Shown: positions 1 through 13,134, counted from the first letter of the stretch. The stretch is DNA of 64,000 bases from Leptoclinus maculatus (GCA_032191485.1 JAVDOI010000011.1:4477298-4541297); one strand, 5' to 3'. Numbers and translations are program-made. The notes: a model not told the origin generated them from the letters alone.

Positions 1-359
1 CACACAGTGAGGGGCCCAATGTAAACTTCAGCCATGCACATGCACAAACATCTACCCTGGGACATTTACCTTTCGCCCTCATTGTCTCCACCTCATTGAT
101 ACATGGCCATCAATTTCTGCTGCATCTCACACTGGATAGTCTTTAAGGTCGATTTGATCCGTCCAAGCGGTGGCCTGATGCACTGTCCCCCTCCTCTCTC
201 CCTGTAAATTGCCTCCCCCAGGGGAGTGCTTGTGTTTGCTCCTGGTGAAGGCCTATGGCCACGCTGTTAATTTATTACAGAGATAAAATGCTTTCGTGAG
301 TTGTGTTCGACTGCAGCACACTGTGTGCTCTCTCGGGGTGCTCAGTGGTGAGGTGGCCC

Positions 360-381
360 TTTTTTTTTTTTTTTTTTTTTT
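360..381. repeat. Poly-T tract (22 bp)
   Basis: An uninterrupted run of T. It lies shortly upstream of the left arm of the foldback element at 415-925 and could be part of its flank. The rest of 1-414 contains nothing I recognise. Confidence 0.95.
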
Positions 382-414
382 ATCCGTGCAACATAAAAGT
401 GGAGCTTGTAAAAG

Positions 415-925
415 CAATAATTCGACATTTTGGAAAATATTCTCACGCTTTCTGGTGGGGAGTTAGACAAGAAGATCGATACCACTGTCATAACTGTCTT
501 TTAAATATAAAGCTATAGCCACTAGCCACTTAGCTTAGCACAGACACTGGGAGCAGGGGGAAACTGCTGGCCTGACTCTGTTCAAACGTAATAAAGCCCG
601 CCTATCAGCACCTAAAGCTCACTAATTAACACCTAATTACCACACGTAACATTTCAATTTTCACACTTCAGTTTTGTGCCAGACTATTTCGACGCTAAAA
701 GCGGTTGCCAGGCAACCAGCAAGGCCAAGAACTAAAATGTACACTTCTTCAAGGATCAATCAAACCAGATAGAATGCTTGAATTATTCTCGTTTTTTTTG
801 CGTTAATCTATGCTAAGCTAACAGCCTGTTGCTTTAAATTCATCGGACCGATAGAGTGGTGGCGTCTATCTTCCTATCTAACTCTGTGCAAGAAAATGCA
901 GCACATTTCCTGAATTATCTTCCTG
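415..925. mobile_element. Foldback (long inverted repeat) MITE-like element, decayed
   Basis: The left arm (about 421-547) and right arm (about 805-925) are imperfect reverse complements of each other. The left arm reads AGTTAGACAAGAAGATCGAT then TTAGCTTAGCACAGACACTG. The right arm reads TATGCTAAGCTAAC then CTATCTTCCTATCTAACTCT. The arms flank about 250 bp that include a short palindromic piece (GGTTGCCAGGCAACC near 701-715). This architecture and the motifs around TTAGCTTAG match a very abundant fish foldback element as I remember it. No coding capacity is visible, so it is non-autonomous. The arms have diverged by substitutions and small indels, so the copy is old. The superfamily is not determined here. 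Confidence 0.75.
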
Positions 926-3269
926 TTCTTTTTCAATGTTACCAATGCAAACTTCATTCAAACACAGAAACAACCTGAATATCGGATCACCTATTGAGAT
1001 ATTAATTATTTTTAGATTGTGACATGTTTTTTTGTGTGCAGACGTGCTCTCCTAAAGTCCTAGTTATCACAAAGGTGTCTGGATCCCATTACAGTGTATT
1101 TATGATTTACTTTGCAAACAGGCTCTATTAAGGCTGAGGGAAGCCTGAACTGAGGGAACAGAATAATGAACTGCTAAACTTTCTCAAGCCTGTCTTAGGA
1201 TTCTACACGACCATGCAAACAAGTAGATGACATATTTCAAAGCATTTTTTCCCCTTTAGTTTGTAAATGTCTATCATAAGACCGCTACATTCTTTTGTTT
1301 AACTGCTACTTCAGCGTCTGGGGTTCTATTGATTGAAGATGGACTGCTGCCCCAGTTTTCCCCCCCCCCTGGAAGACAAAAGTGATAAAGTATTGTCATG
1401 AAACTTACCGATATCTGCGGCATCATGCCTTTACCTCTGGGAGCTGTTGGACCCTTGTTGTGTCCCCAGTAACGAGGCCTAGACAGCTGTGATTTCAGAT
1501 TACAGACTTTTCTATCATGTTCAGTGCTATTGGACTGCAGAGAGCCCCTGTCACCTTATTGTGCTTCTTAAGTGTTGCGTCTTCAGGGAGCCATTGAGGG
1601 CCCCAGCTGCCAAATAGCAGCGAGGGAAGCCATTTGTCTTAGCTCATTCATCTTTAGCTGAGCACCCCCCCCCTCTCCACCAGCGTCTATGCAGGCCTCA
1701 ACTTAGAAAAGAGAATAGGAAAAAAAAAAAAAACATCTTGAAATACGATGACTTGATGACTCCTGTTTCTGTAAGAAGCAGCTGACATTCATGTGCACAG
1801 GATTGGCATCATTTTACATTTAGATTGTAAGTCTGAACTAAAGATTAAATGTCTTGTTAAGATGTACATTTTTGCAGCGCATGCAGACATTCTCGTGGAA
1901 AAGAAAACTGGTTCTGATCTGCCTGCCATGTGGACTGTATTATCACTTTTTAGAGCCCTGGTATGTTGGACGCTATGATCTTATTAGACGTGTTGACTGA
2001 CATATGTGATTTATTGATTGTATGTGCTGCATTTGTGTCTTTGTACTGCAGTAGAATCTCGGTTCACTGCAAGACCGCATGAACATGCCAGATGACCAGC
2101 AAACTGGGTTAGATGTACTCTAGATGTGTTTGAGTCCATAACACATGCACACATAGTTAATATCAACACTGTTCCTAATTGGAACAACTATTTTTACTAT
2201 TAGTAGTTGAAAGCTGAAGTCAGATAAAAGATGCATTTTAGCATCATTTCATTCTTATAGTTGTCGTCTTTCTCTGCAATGTTGCAAAAATCCAAATAAT
2301 GTCAAACACACTGAAGCTCCTAACACATTTTTTTTTTGTATTTCAGAGGATGTCCGTGGCAAAGACGTCATCACCGACTAATCTATCTTCATACAATAAA
2401 TTACAAGCCATCATATCCAAAACAAACCGGGGACCTGTCAAACCCATCGGCCATCCTGTGTGCCGTCCCTCAGTATGACCTTTTCTTTTTCCTGCAGAAC
2501 TATCAGAGGTAATAAAAGCTTGGAAGTCAGATGCTAAATGTGTTTAGTTTTTAATTATCGCACTGATCCCCACAGCAAATAACAGTACCGATCAATAGAG
2601 GCTACTGGGAAATATTCCATTGTGAATGCATAGCGGGGATTATCGCCATCATTGTCATCGGCGATGACAAAATCAAATTACTGCTGATGAGTGGACCGTG
2701 CTGTGGGAGATGTGACACATGGATTTAGGGAAAAGCAAAGGTTGACACAGTGAGATCTTTGACTTTTTGATGCACCGTTTTTCTTTAGTGTTACGTTCAG
2801 AGTAGCAGATATAAAGATTTCTCTGTGTTTTCTTAGTTCTTTTCTTAGTTCAGATATAGGACGGCAACGTAGGTTATTGGATTTAGGAAGCATCAGGGAC
2901 TTTATCGTTTCCTCCCTGACAAAGTCTGGACTGTTTCTTAATAAGTGTGTTAGAATGTGGTCTGTAAACTAAACCAAACTAAATAAAAATCTGACTTCAG
3001 CAATGTAACCTCCAATCGATTAGATAGTCGGCAGCTGATTTATGGTGAAGACTTCAGAAACGACTTTACTGCCTTCCATTGCACGGTGGTAGATATGCTT
3101 CTTTTCAACAACTTTTTCACTTTCATGTTGTCAGAAAATAATACTATTGGCATAAAACAATGCGCAATATCCCAAATTCAGGGCATTAATATAGCAGCGA
3201 ACGTAAAGATAAAGTACAGATATAGATAGTACTGCGATCCTGTACGGAAAATCAAAGTCGCTCTCCCTC
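926..3269. other. Unannotated stretch, no recognisable feature
   Basis: I see no gene, RNA or clear mobile element. There is a short poly-C run at about 1360-1369 and poly-A at 1720-1733. Open frames on both strands are short and show no domain. Confidence 0.5.
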
Positions 3270-3870
3270 CCTGTGTGTTGTAATCTTAACTCCTCTGTGC
3301 TTTGTTTACATAGCCAGTCCGGCCACGCGTACATGTTAGTGCATGTGAGTCCCAGTGGGTTTGTCTCACTGGCTATCGCATCGCTGCTGATCTGCACTGC
3401 GCTCAAATGGCGGTTACCGTTGATAGTGCTGTCCTCACTGCACAGCATTGCCGCAGAGGCGTAGCTCCCACCCTCCCACTTCCCTCCTCACGTTTACACC
3501 GTTAGCTCCTTCAGCACTGTTGCCGTCCTTTTCTGTTAGCACCGTTAGCTTCTAGCCACAGGCTCAGCTGTATGGAGGCAATCCCTTGATCATAGATGTG
3601 GTCTGAATTTGGAATTTAGCACATTTAAAAAGAAAAACACAACACATCCTCGCTCCCAACTCATCAAATACTGATGCTTGGTCAGTGACTATGACAAACT
3701 ATGACGCTCTAGTGTCATTTTTGGACGTGGCAGGGCCGGCGGGTCAGTTTTCTCTCTCATCATGCATAGTGTCTTTTCAAAATAAACTTTCGTCTTCAAA
3801 GGAAGTTAGGTTTCAGCAAACTTGACTGACTAGCCACTCACGTGACTAACAACACTAGACGCTAAAAAAA
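3270..3870. repeat. Probable dispersed repeat, unclassified
   Basis: The block differs in texture from its AT-rich surroundings. It contains repeated GTTAGC-type motifs (CACCGTTAGCTCC, GCACCGTTAGCTTCTAGCC), a palindromic GACGCTCTAGTGTC stretch near 3698-3712 and CACTAGACGCTAAA near 3852-3865. The wording is reminiscent of interspersed fish repeats, but I cannot name a family and there is no second copy in the window. Open frames on either strand (for example minus strand 3131-3448) look like chance frames in this repeat. Confidence 0.3.
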
Positions 3871-6800
3871 ATGATGTGACTATCGACTGAGGATGAAGTG
3901 CATCGGTATCAGATGTTGTCTAGCTGTTGTGTTCTTACACTGCAGGGAAAACTTGATCTACAAACACAGAGGTGGGTTGACATACTATATATTTCCTTCT
4001 CGGCGTACAGGCCTCTTGATGTTTTGATGGAATGTGCCATCGGACAGTTGAATTTGATAATTTGCCAATCCTGGTTTAAACTTCCTGTATAATAAAGCAT
4101 TAGTCATACAGAAGCCAGCTGTGGTCAATAAAGGCTCAAAAATAACTCTGAGGGGTAAACCAACATTTAATGTGCTTCTCCAAACACCAACCTCTTTCTG
4201 ACCTTTTGCATCTGTGACAAGAGACTAAGTAAACTGCACTTACGCTCTTAAGAAAGTTTATAAATGTTGCATGTGCGTCAAATGTTTCCTTTGCTAATCA
4301 AGCCCAGCTAGAGAAAACAAACTGCCTTTAATTTCAGCTTATGACTTGTGACTTGTGACTTGTCAGAGGTTACCACACTCTAGTTCACCAGAAAGGACAC
4401 ATTCCAGCAAACACACCAGCAACTAAATAAGACAGGCTGTTTGTAATTTGTCCTCAGTGAAAATACTTAACAGGCTGGTTTATTTAGTGAGCCAAGTATC
4501 CCATGCAGTTACATTGAACAGCCTCACTACCATTTGCAGTTAAAAGCCACATTCTACTGTGGAAATTTGCATTTGCTTAAATATGTCAATAGAATAATCT
4601 TGCAGCTGATGTCAAAGACTTGATTCAATATCCTTTAAAACCCTTCCCTAATTAATTGAAACATTGATAGTGAGAAAACTCAATGTTCATGTTAGTCATA
4701 ATAAGTCAAAAAACAGTGTTACAGTTTATTTTAGTTATCCTAATCATCTTGCAATCTCTCCGGTAAGTAGCAGCAAATAACATAAATTACTACATTCATT
4801 TAACGTAAATGTGCTGCAAGATGGGTTGTACTTGTGTCATCATTACAAATCACATAAGCTGTTGATCATAGCAAAACCCCTTCAAGTTGTTACTTAAGTT
4901 TCCAATTACTGGCTGATATTATTTTACCCCCGTTTTGACAGTGCTTAAATGTCTCATCAGTGAACCTTGGATTTGTTTGGTCCCTCCTGTTTGTGCAGGA
5001 AGTCTGCACCACACCAAGCCTGCCCATCCCTTGAATAAACAACAGGTAATTATGGGACAACAGCCTGAACCAAAGCCCTAAATATAAGTTATTTTGAAGC
5101 AATTCTTTCAAGCTCCATATTCAGACATACTCCCTTAAGCCCAACAAAGTAGCAACGAGATTCCTCTTTCCTGACTGAGTAATCCATTAATTTCTCATTC
5201 CCTCTTTGCATTGCCCAGTGGCATGTCTCGTCTCGGTGATTTCTTTTTACCTCCAACAGAGCTTTGGGAAAACGAGAAACTCACCTTCTCATGCTGCCTT
5301 CGCCTTTAGCTACAGTCTGAAGTTAGTCATTAGGCAGGTTTTATTGCTGTCTTAAAAAAAAACTAAAAAAAACAGATCATGTTCTGTACATACAGACCTG
5401 GGGAGGAGGAGGTGGTGCAACGTTGCAAGCAAGACTGGCCAAACACAGGGGACTTTAAATTTAAAAAATGATCATTCGAATATAAAAAGATAAGGCGGAT
5501 CACATCTGTAAGTCACCTGCTTGCCTGTCAGAAATTGGTGTAATTTGTTTAATACTTTGCCTAATTGCACAAGGCTGCATTCTTGATCAAAATCACGACT
5601 CATCTAAAAGTCTGGCTTTAGTTTCAGGGGGACTATCAATTCTGGCAATATATAATTGTGTGAGATAAAGTACAACAATGCCCAGACTGGTCTCTTAAAA
5701 AAACACGCTCCCATATTACGAAACTGCATTGCCATTTCTGTAATTTACCCTGGATTACGGTGTGAGAACTGTTGTTCTGTTCCACGTGGAACCAAAAGCA
5801 ATGTACTTAAAGCGACTTACTTAAACCGAAACATAGTATGCAGTTTTCGGGTTCAGAATCATCCAGATTCAGAGCATCCGTGGTTTACAGAAAGTACATT
5901 GCCAGTGTTTTATTCTGGCGACTGGGTCACGAGTGCAATTGCATGTTTATACAGTATGTTAATGTTAACTTTCTGGAGGTTCTCTGGATGTAAGTTTAGG
6001 TCATTTGTCATTCGGAATAAATGAAAGCTAGAAAGGAACATTAACTGAAGGCAGAGAATAATGGCTATAACTCAGACTTTTCTACATTAGTGTTGTCTGC
6101 CTCTGCTGAGGGTCTCACTGCTCAAAGGAAACTGAGAGCAGACCCAAAAGACCCCAGCAGAGGAAAACATCTGTCCTGTCCCGCCCCCCCCCCCCCCCCC
6201 TTCACATGACTGATCACGGAGTGGCTACAAAGTTAAAGAATTCACATTTTTCACAATTGTATATGATGCTTGTGCTGAAAGCCAAAAGCAACCGTGTGTG
6301 TTGTGGCTTCGTGCTTTGGGTTTTTGTCCTTCCCTGACCCGAAAAAGTTTGGTCCACATCAAAGCCGCGACACATCTGGTTCTGAGTAGAGGCAGAGGGC
6401 AGGTGGACACAAGAGGTCTTCATTTTAGCAGCGGGGGGATGTCAGAGGGTAGCGAGGGGTTAGTGGCAACACAGAAATGTTCACCTCACTTCAGGGAGAT
6501 TAATCAGAGTTTAGAGGACCAGGATTGTCATTTCCTGGATGAGTGTTGGAAAATTAGTTTGGCTATAAATCTCAGTAGGTCCTGCCCTGTCCTGGCTTTT
6601 ATCAGGTTTATACAAATGAGGTAACAATAGCGAAGTAATAACTTTTGTGTCACACAATGGGCAGCTCCAGTTCAACAACCTAATTGGTACAGTAAAAGGT
6701 GTTAAAGGACAATTCCAGTGTGATGAGTTTCTAAACCTGCCTTCTTGCTGACCCTGAAGTTTTTCAGGGTTTTTGCTACATTTAGACAATTTTCTCCCGT

Positions 6801-8640
6801 TGTAGTTGAAAGTATTTCAGTATTATAGTGATATAGTGCATATTTCCAATATCTCTTTTAGCATATGTTTGTAACATGATGTTTTTAATTGAGAAGAACT
6901 TACTGAAATGTGTAGTACGTCATGAACAAACAAGAAGCACAATAAATAATAAATAAAGTACAATAAAGCTGAATACAGATAGATGATGTCTTCCACTGGT
7001 GTACAGTGAAGTCCCTATAAGTATAGTTTAGGTTTTACTTTGTAGTTGTTCACACCGGTACTGGGTGAACATCAGAAGACTCGTAGCTCTTTTCACTCTT
7101 GGGGATCATGTCTGAACATCCCCAACTTAAACTCCATTCAGCTTCTTACTATGAGCAATGGGGTCTCATGCTCTGACAAAGTTTTATCGGTTTTGGGGAT
7201 TTCACATGAGCTATTTTTATATTTGTGGTGCGTCTCTCCTCCAAAACTGGTGATGCCATGTAGTTCTGCACTCAAATTTTTGAATTTTGCAATATTTGAA
7301 TCAAAATCTAATAACAGTCAGGCCAGGCCACTGTCAATCAAATCTCATCAAACCAAAAACACAGTCCTGACAAATCAGATTAGCAGTTAGAGTTTTTGAT
7401 AAATAATACCCAAGGATGCTTTTTCATCTTTAACTTTGAGTGTTGCTTATTTAGTTATAGACATTTAATGTTATGCAGAAAACCTTTAGCGAAATGTTTT
7501 AAGGCTGAAAGTTTGCAACCTCATAGTCTTTGTTTTATTTCAGATACAATGTGTTGGGAGTAGCTGTTCGAATACTTCACAGCCTGGTAGTCTAGATTTC
7601 TTTGTTAGATGTTAAAAATTACATTTGTTATGGGAAAAATTAATTTGAGCATTTATTTCCAGGAACCCAGCAAGTCTCCACAGAAATGTACTGTATGTCT
7701 GTTAGTTTTAAGTTTTTACAGAAGGTGGATGCACATGTATTAACTTAGTAAGGTTTAGACATAAACAGTGACTCGCTCTTTTCCTACTTATTACGATTTT
7801 CCTAAATACCATCCTTTCAACACAGGGAAGGGAATACGTTCGTGAATAAATAATTGACCAGATGAATTGTTGTTTTGTGCATGAATATTTGTCAGACACA
7901 GTTAAATTAGGAGACATGTGAAAGATGGAAACAGTCAAAGAAGGTTAGAGAGAGACGGAGTGTGTGTCCGTGTGTATATGTCGGTGCACATAACCTCTGC
8001 AGCCACAGCCAAGTCATCCTGCGGAAGATTGCTGGCAGGCCTGGGGTCAGGGGTCACCCCTCTGAGGGAATTGTCCCTTTTAAAAGGTTATCTGTGCCTC
8101 AGTTTGGTGCTGTGATGTGATTTCAGTTTGTAATTGTGTATGATTGAAATAATATATAATATCAAACAAGCTCTGAAGGTCATCTTTTTTCCCATGGTTC
8201 CACATTTTGTCTCCAAGAAGAATTCTCCAAATGTGTGACTCGTCTAGCAAATCCATTAGCAAGCGGCGCTGAAAAAAGAAAAAGAAAACATCACCGCAGT
8301 AATTCAAGACATGCAAAAGGGTATGAAATCTTCTGCCGCAGAAAAAGATACAACATACCATCTTCCTTATCTGAAATGTAAATACACTTATGACAAGGCA
8401 TGTTTACAGTGTGTTCACAACGGTGAAAAATCCCCAATCGTTTAAATAAAAGAAAAAAAAGACATTCATTGCTTCGTCCGTCGCCTTTTCTTCCATTGTC
8501 TGTTTGTTGGTTATTCCTGATTAGAAAGGATCTCCATCTGCCTGTCTGGAGCTCGTAAGCCCGCTCAGATCTCCGCTTCTTGTTGGGCAAAAGCTCAGCT
8601 AAATCCGCGCAAGCCTAATGTTTATCCGATGTGAAAATAA
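3871..8640. other. Unannotated stretch, no recognisable gene
   Basis: Mostly AT-rich unique-looking DNA. Visible features are small: an 8-bp unit (TGTGACTT) repeated about three times at 4345-4366, a 17-C run at 6184-6200, and a CAGTGAAGTCCCTATAAGTA sequence near 7005 that vaguely recalls a Tc1-type terminus but has no partner. The 122-codon open frame at 5656-6024 shows no domain or codon signature and is not called as a gene. Confidence 0.5.
6184..6200. repeat. Poly-C tract (17 bp)
   Basis: Homopolymer run of C, flanked by CCCGCC upstream. Confidence 0.95.
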
Positions 8641-8649
8641 TTACTCAAA

Positions 8650-8960
8650 AGTGTTTTTCTTAATCCTGATAATTAGAGCGCGAAAAGGAAGATCAGTGTC
8701 ACTGTATATCACTGGGGCCTTCGCGATTGACTTCCTGGTCGCTTGTAAGTTTCAGGTGAAGATGGGAGCGGATAAAGGTTAGATTAGGCCTAATCCAGAG
8801 CAGCAGCAGCCCTTAATCTGTTATGATACAAGGATGATCACTTAAAAAGGTCTGGATCCAGGGCTCTGCCTCCTGGTTGGGCGAGAGATGGCTCGACTGG
8901 GACCCGTCTTAAAACCTGCTTAGCGGCACGGTGGTGCCAGCAGCTGTGAGCACTTTTGGA
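8650..8960. other. Candidate conserved non-coding block
   Basis: Repeat-poor and GC-balanced, with CTGATAATTAGAG near 8666 (a homeodomain-type TAATTA core) and AGGAAG/CTTCCT (ETS-type cores). The sequence texture is typical of vertebrate non-coding elements near developmental genes. This is an impression only, because conservation cannot be seen in a single sequence. Confidence 0.2.
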
Positions 8961-8986
8961 CGACCGTGGTTAGAGAGCAAGAGAAA

Positions 8987-8999
8987 GGGGGGGGGGGGG
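8987..8999. repeat. Poly-G tract in purine-rich strand
   Basis: A run of 13 G followed by GGAAAAAAAAAGAG. A second G-rich stretch (GGGGGGTGGGGGGGGGAG) lies about 90 bp downstream, near 9090-9107. Confidence 0.9.
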
Positions 9000-11071
9000 A
9001 GGAAAAAAAAAGAGTGAGACAGAAACAGTGGAAGACGTTTCAATATCATCTCACGCCTGGGTTTCCCCATCGAGAGCAGACAGGGCTTAGGGGGGTGGGG
9101 GGGGGAGACCTGTTGTCGGCAAGTAATCTTAAAATCAACAAGCAGGTTTGAGGCCAGGGCTATGATTTCACTGTGGCACATCAGGGATCTGCAAAATGAA
9201 GCCCAGAGTGGCATTAAGGGCCCAAATGGAAAACAGCTCATCTTGTTCGCGGAGGGAGGCAGGAGACCAGCGACCCCGGCGATATTGGACGGAACGGGAA
9301 TTCAGTCGTCTCTCCAGATCGTATATCCAAAATCCAGCGGGATACGAGTGCGAGCAAAGGGGGGAGGATTAGGCGAGAAATTCTGCATGGCTCGGTGAAT
9401 TAGGGTTGGAAAAGATGGCAGGATGGTATGTTGTGCGGTTGGCATCTTGGAGATGCTTTAACTGGCGCGGATGCACATGCCAAGGAAGGCATGGATGTGG
9501 ATATAGTGACACATAGTCTTCAGATGTTTTTTTAAGTATCAAGTGGGGATGGCTTTGTGGAAAAAATGCGTAGCGGCACATGGTTTATTAAAAATGTCTT
9601 TAGATATTATCCTGCAGCAACAAAGTATCACTTTGTAGAAAAAGTGAAACGATCACTGATATATATGTTATCTGCCTTACCTTGAGTCTGAAGATTAATG
9701 GAAGTATTTTAGAATAAGTCCCCAAGAGTTAGAAAAAAAAAAAAAAAAAATGTCTTGAGTACACTAAAACTAATTTCCCGTGTCTTTTATCGATACAGAT
9801 ATAATAACGTATTGAATGTCCTGAGCATCACTTTTCGCAGGTTATCGGATATTGGAGTGTCACCAGTAATTAGTTGCATATTTACCAGGCTGTTTTATAT
9901 GATAATAAGCAGATGAAATCAATTTACGCATATGTTTATTGACTTCTTTTTTTTTTTCCAGCCTATTGATTGGTGCAGAAATAACTAGACACCCAGTTGC
10001 CTAAAAGAGCTTCATTATCTCAATTTGCTGTGTTTTAACAGCGTGACATTTTGTTTTCCTACTCGTGGCTCTGTGACAACAACACACGTGTGTTTGTTTT
10101 GTTGTCGCCAAACTGGACTAATAGTTGGTAGCCATTGATTATTGGCAATTGTGATGTGACAGATCCATCAGCTGAGGATGACATTCAGATCAAAGTTAAA
10201 TAAGCTTAGACTTGTGCTTTAATCATCCAATTTATATTCAATAATATATGTTGGTGCAACATCCTATTCAACTGATTACCCTTTTTAATATTGTCGTCAC
10301 ATTATTTGTAACAACCCATAATGTTGCACAGATGCAGCATTGGTGCAATTAAATCACTCTACATCATATCTGCTTATCAGTCTTGAATTTAGTTTGACTT
10401 CCCTTCATTTAGGAGCTCGATCATGTAAACTCTAAATGTAATAAATAGACAAACTGGATTTAGGTTTTCACGCAACAACAAAGACAAAAAAGGGAAAAAA
10501 TTAGTTGCTGTTAAATATTAGAAAAAAAAGTTCAATACAATGAATTAATTGCAGGTCAGGGTACATTTTAAAACGCAGTTGCAAGTACACCTGAATGACC
10601 TATAGCATATTTTAAATATTTTTATTGAAGATTATAATAAGTGTAAAGAAAGAATTGTTGTAAATTAGCAATAATATGGCGCTCCTGTTCTGTGTGCCAA
10701 AATCATAATAATCATAATTTATATAAGATATTATTAGTTTTTGTTTTCTTATCAGTACAATATTCTTGCGTAACTTTATCAGAGAATTTTTCTCTGCATT
10801 TTTCTAAAATTAAACTATAGTATTTGGGGCCTACAGTAATTAACCATGAACTGTATGAATGTAAATAGAAAAAGATAAACACCATGTTAACAAGCTTTTC
10901 ACGTGATGAAGCAAAATAGGATTATCACTGAAAAGAGCTTAACATATGCTCAACATCACTGCCATTCTCTCTGAACTGTCGGCTGGTGACCCTTGCTTTG
11001 TTGAAGGCAGCATAGGAAGTGACATCACATCTATAATAAAGTGGATTAAAGCCACCATTTCACAGAACCAC

Positions 11072-11087
11072 ATATATATATATATAT
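11072..11087. repeat. (AT)8 microsatellite
   Basis: Perfect alternating AT run. Confidence 0.95.
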
Positions 11088-11360
11088 TTTACAGATGAGA
11101 CTGTACACAACCGGTGTGGGCTGCCTCTCCAAAGTGATTATAATAGAGGGATTAAGTCCCTCAATATCTTCTTATTTCCTGGAGGACATAGATATACTTT
11201 TTGTGGCACTATGGTAATTTTCTGTAATTAAGAATCTAATCAAGGCATATGCTAAACCCAGCTTTTAATAAACACACAAGCTGCTGCTGACAGAGGACAG
11301 GGAGCGGTTGGGTTACGTGTGTGTTATTAGATTTCTGCATGTAATAATAAAAAAGGGCAA

Positions 11361-11399
11361 GAAGAAGAAGAAGAAGAAGAGGAGGAAGATGAAGAGGAA
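11361..11399 (+). repeat. (GAA)n purine triplet repeat, degenerating
   Basis: About seven perfect GAA units, followed by GGA/GAT/GAG variants. The plus strand is all purine except for one T. Confidence 0.95.
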
Positions 11400-11819
11400 A
11401 CATGACTGGCATCTACCAAGGAGAGGAAATTGTTTTAAAATCATGTGTGCTAACGGACTTTTAACACATTAGTTACAGAGCGACAATTTATAGTTGCATT
11501 GTTTTATACAACGGGACAATCAGTTGCATTGTTGACAATGTCTTGAGTCTGAGACGAAAGAGTGGATGAATCGAGTTATAGAGAAATAAGTGAACAAATA
11601 AATAGTATTGCTGTCAGTCAGACGCTAACCACATGCAAAGGTTAGGCCTGCGTTTGCCACATTGTTGATGCTAGATTATTGCCAAGCTTTTGTAAGAATC
11701 TTCATAATGGTGTCTGATTATATTCGGGCTACTTCTTGCTGATTTACCGCAGTGACTCTGGTGAGCACAGGAGGGCATGTGCAATCTCTTTTGTCTGGAT
11801 ATAAAAGAATAAATATCCT

Positions 11820-13134
11820 GCGAAATCCAGAGTGCTCGCTGGGCTGGGCTAAAGCTGCCGCTCAGTATTCACCGCTGTGTCTCTCTTTGCTCTTTGGTTC
11901 CACTATCCCGGAACTTTCCTCCTTTTTTGCCTCTCTCGCAGCGAGATGGAGGGGAGAGGACGGAGAGGGAGGGGGGGGAAATGAATTGGGGCTGGCGTTT
12001 GATGTGTTGATTGGGAGACGAGCGAGGACAGCAGCTGCACTCAGAAGCCTCCCTGGGGAGAGCAGCCTTGATAGCTAAATGAAGACCTCTAGTGCTTTCT
12101 TGTTAGCCAAGATGGATCCTGCACCCAGATGAAGCACAATTAGTCAATGGTGGCGGCTTTAGGTGTCCACCGATCACAAGGCACAACTCGGTGCTTCTCA
12201 GGGGCGAAGCTATTGGCAGTTACTGCCCCGGGCTGTGTCCTAGCCCCGCTGGCCTTTTCGGGCCTCTTTACCACTACAGAGGAGGGAGCAGAAATCCCGA
12301 GCCGAGCGGGGCTGCAAATATCTCTCGTCAAATGATCCCTCTGGCATTTGGGATACAGCTGTGCACATCTGATTAGAGCGAGCCAGGCATGGTCCAGTTT
12401 GGCTAAGAAGTGCTTTCTCTTAGATCTCAGTGGCTTTCACATCTGACACATAAAAAAAGGGAAAAATTCTCAATAGAGTTGCAGTTTGCCCATCAGTCAG
12501 CTATTAAATCCCTCATGTCTGTGCGAGCCCACTGGCATACTGACGAGCGCGAATTGATTGCTGCTCTATCTTATGTTTAAGAGAAGCCCAATTTGTACTC
12601 TGTATCAAGCCACTTGGAAATAAACCCCATCTTTGGCCGGCAGACTACAGCTTCCTCTTGTTGCTATTCAGCATCATATTTCTCGGTTGCCACACTTTTC
12701 CATATTTCGCCTCTCAGACAAAACAAACCAGCCCAGCCATTTGAAACTATAACAAAAACATGTTTGCTTTTTGCCCCGCGTGCTGCCGGTGCTCCATCCC
12801 CTCGGCATGTCCTTCTACCTTGACTTGCCGCTGCTAATGCAACCGGAGCAATGCAACATGGGGAAGTTTGTGCCACTGCATGATGAAGCATTCTATTTAT
12901 ATTAAAATGAGGGCGCTCCTCTGGGAGATATAGAGGAGAATGGAACAACAAACATGGAGCTTTAGAGTCGAAGGGAAGTGTGGGGGGGGGGACCGGTGAC
13001 AGCAAAATGGCAACTCCTCCATACAAAGTGGCCCTAAGGACCTTAGGAAGAGTTATAATATGAGCGGTGGCATCCAGGAGGGCCTTGTGGGTGTACTGCA
13101 TACAGTCTGCACTCCGCCATAAAACAACACCCAC
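11820..13134. other. Moderately GC-rich block without a supported gene
   Basis: GC content and CpG density are visibly higher than on either side, particularly at 12130-12330. Several overlapping open frames occur on both strands, including the longest in the window (156 codons, minus strand 12664-13134). None shows a known domain, and the minus-strand one contains low-complexity pieces translated from G and C runs. Plausible readings are an enhancer-like or CpG-rich regulatory block, or simply a GC-rich stretch. Confidence 0.3.

Larger units (their letters stand above)
9400..11751. other. AT-rich unannotated stretch
   Basis: Contains poly-A at 9733-9750, an (AT)8 tract at 11072-11087 and a GAA-rich tract at 11361-11399. 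No gene or mobile element is recognised. Between about 9600 and 11700 no open frame of 60 codons or more appears on either strand. Confidence 0.5.

Noticed and set aside
5656..6024. 122-codon open frame, plus strand
   Set aside because: No recognisable homology or exon structure, in AT-rich intergenic DNA.
6751..6775. 8-bp stem (ACCCTGAA…TTCAGGGT) followed by T run, resembling an intrinsic terminator
   Set aside because: The DNA is vertebrate, so bacterial-type termination does not apply. A short stem of this kind is expected by chance in 64 kb.
7005..7030. TACAGTGAAGTCCCTATAAG as a possible Tc1-type terminus
   Set aside because: No inverted partner or Tc1-like interior was found within the next kilobase.
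12664..13134. Longest open frame (156 codons, minus strand)
   Set aside because: No domain, no splice or promoter context. It overlaps frames on the opposite strand and includes low-complexity residues from a G-run. GC-rich DNA yields such frames by chance.
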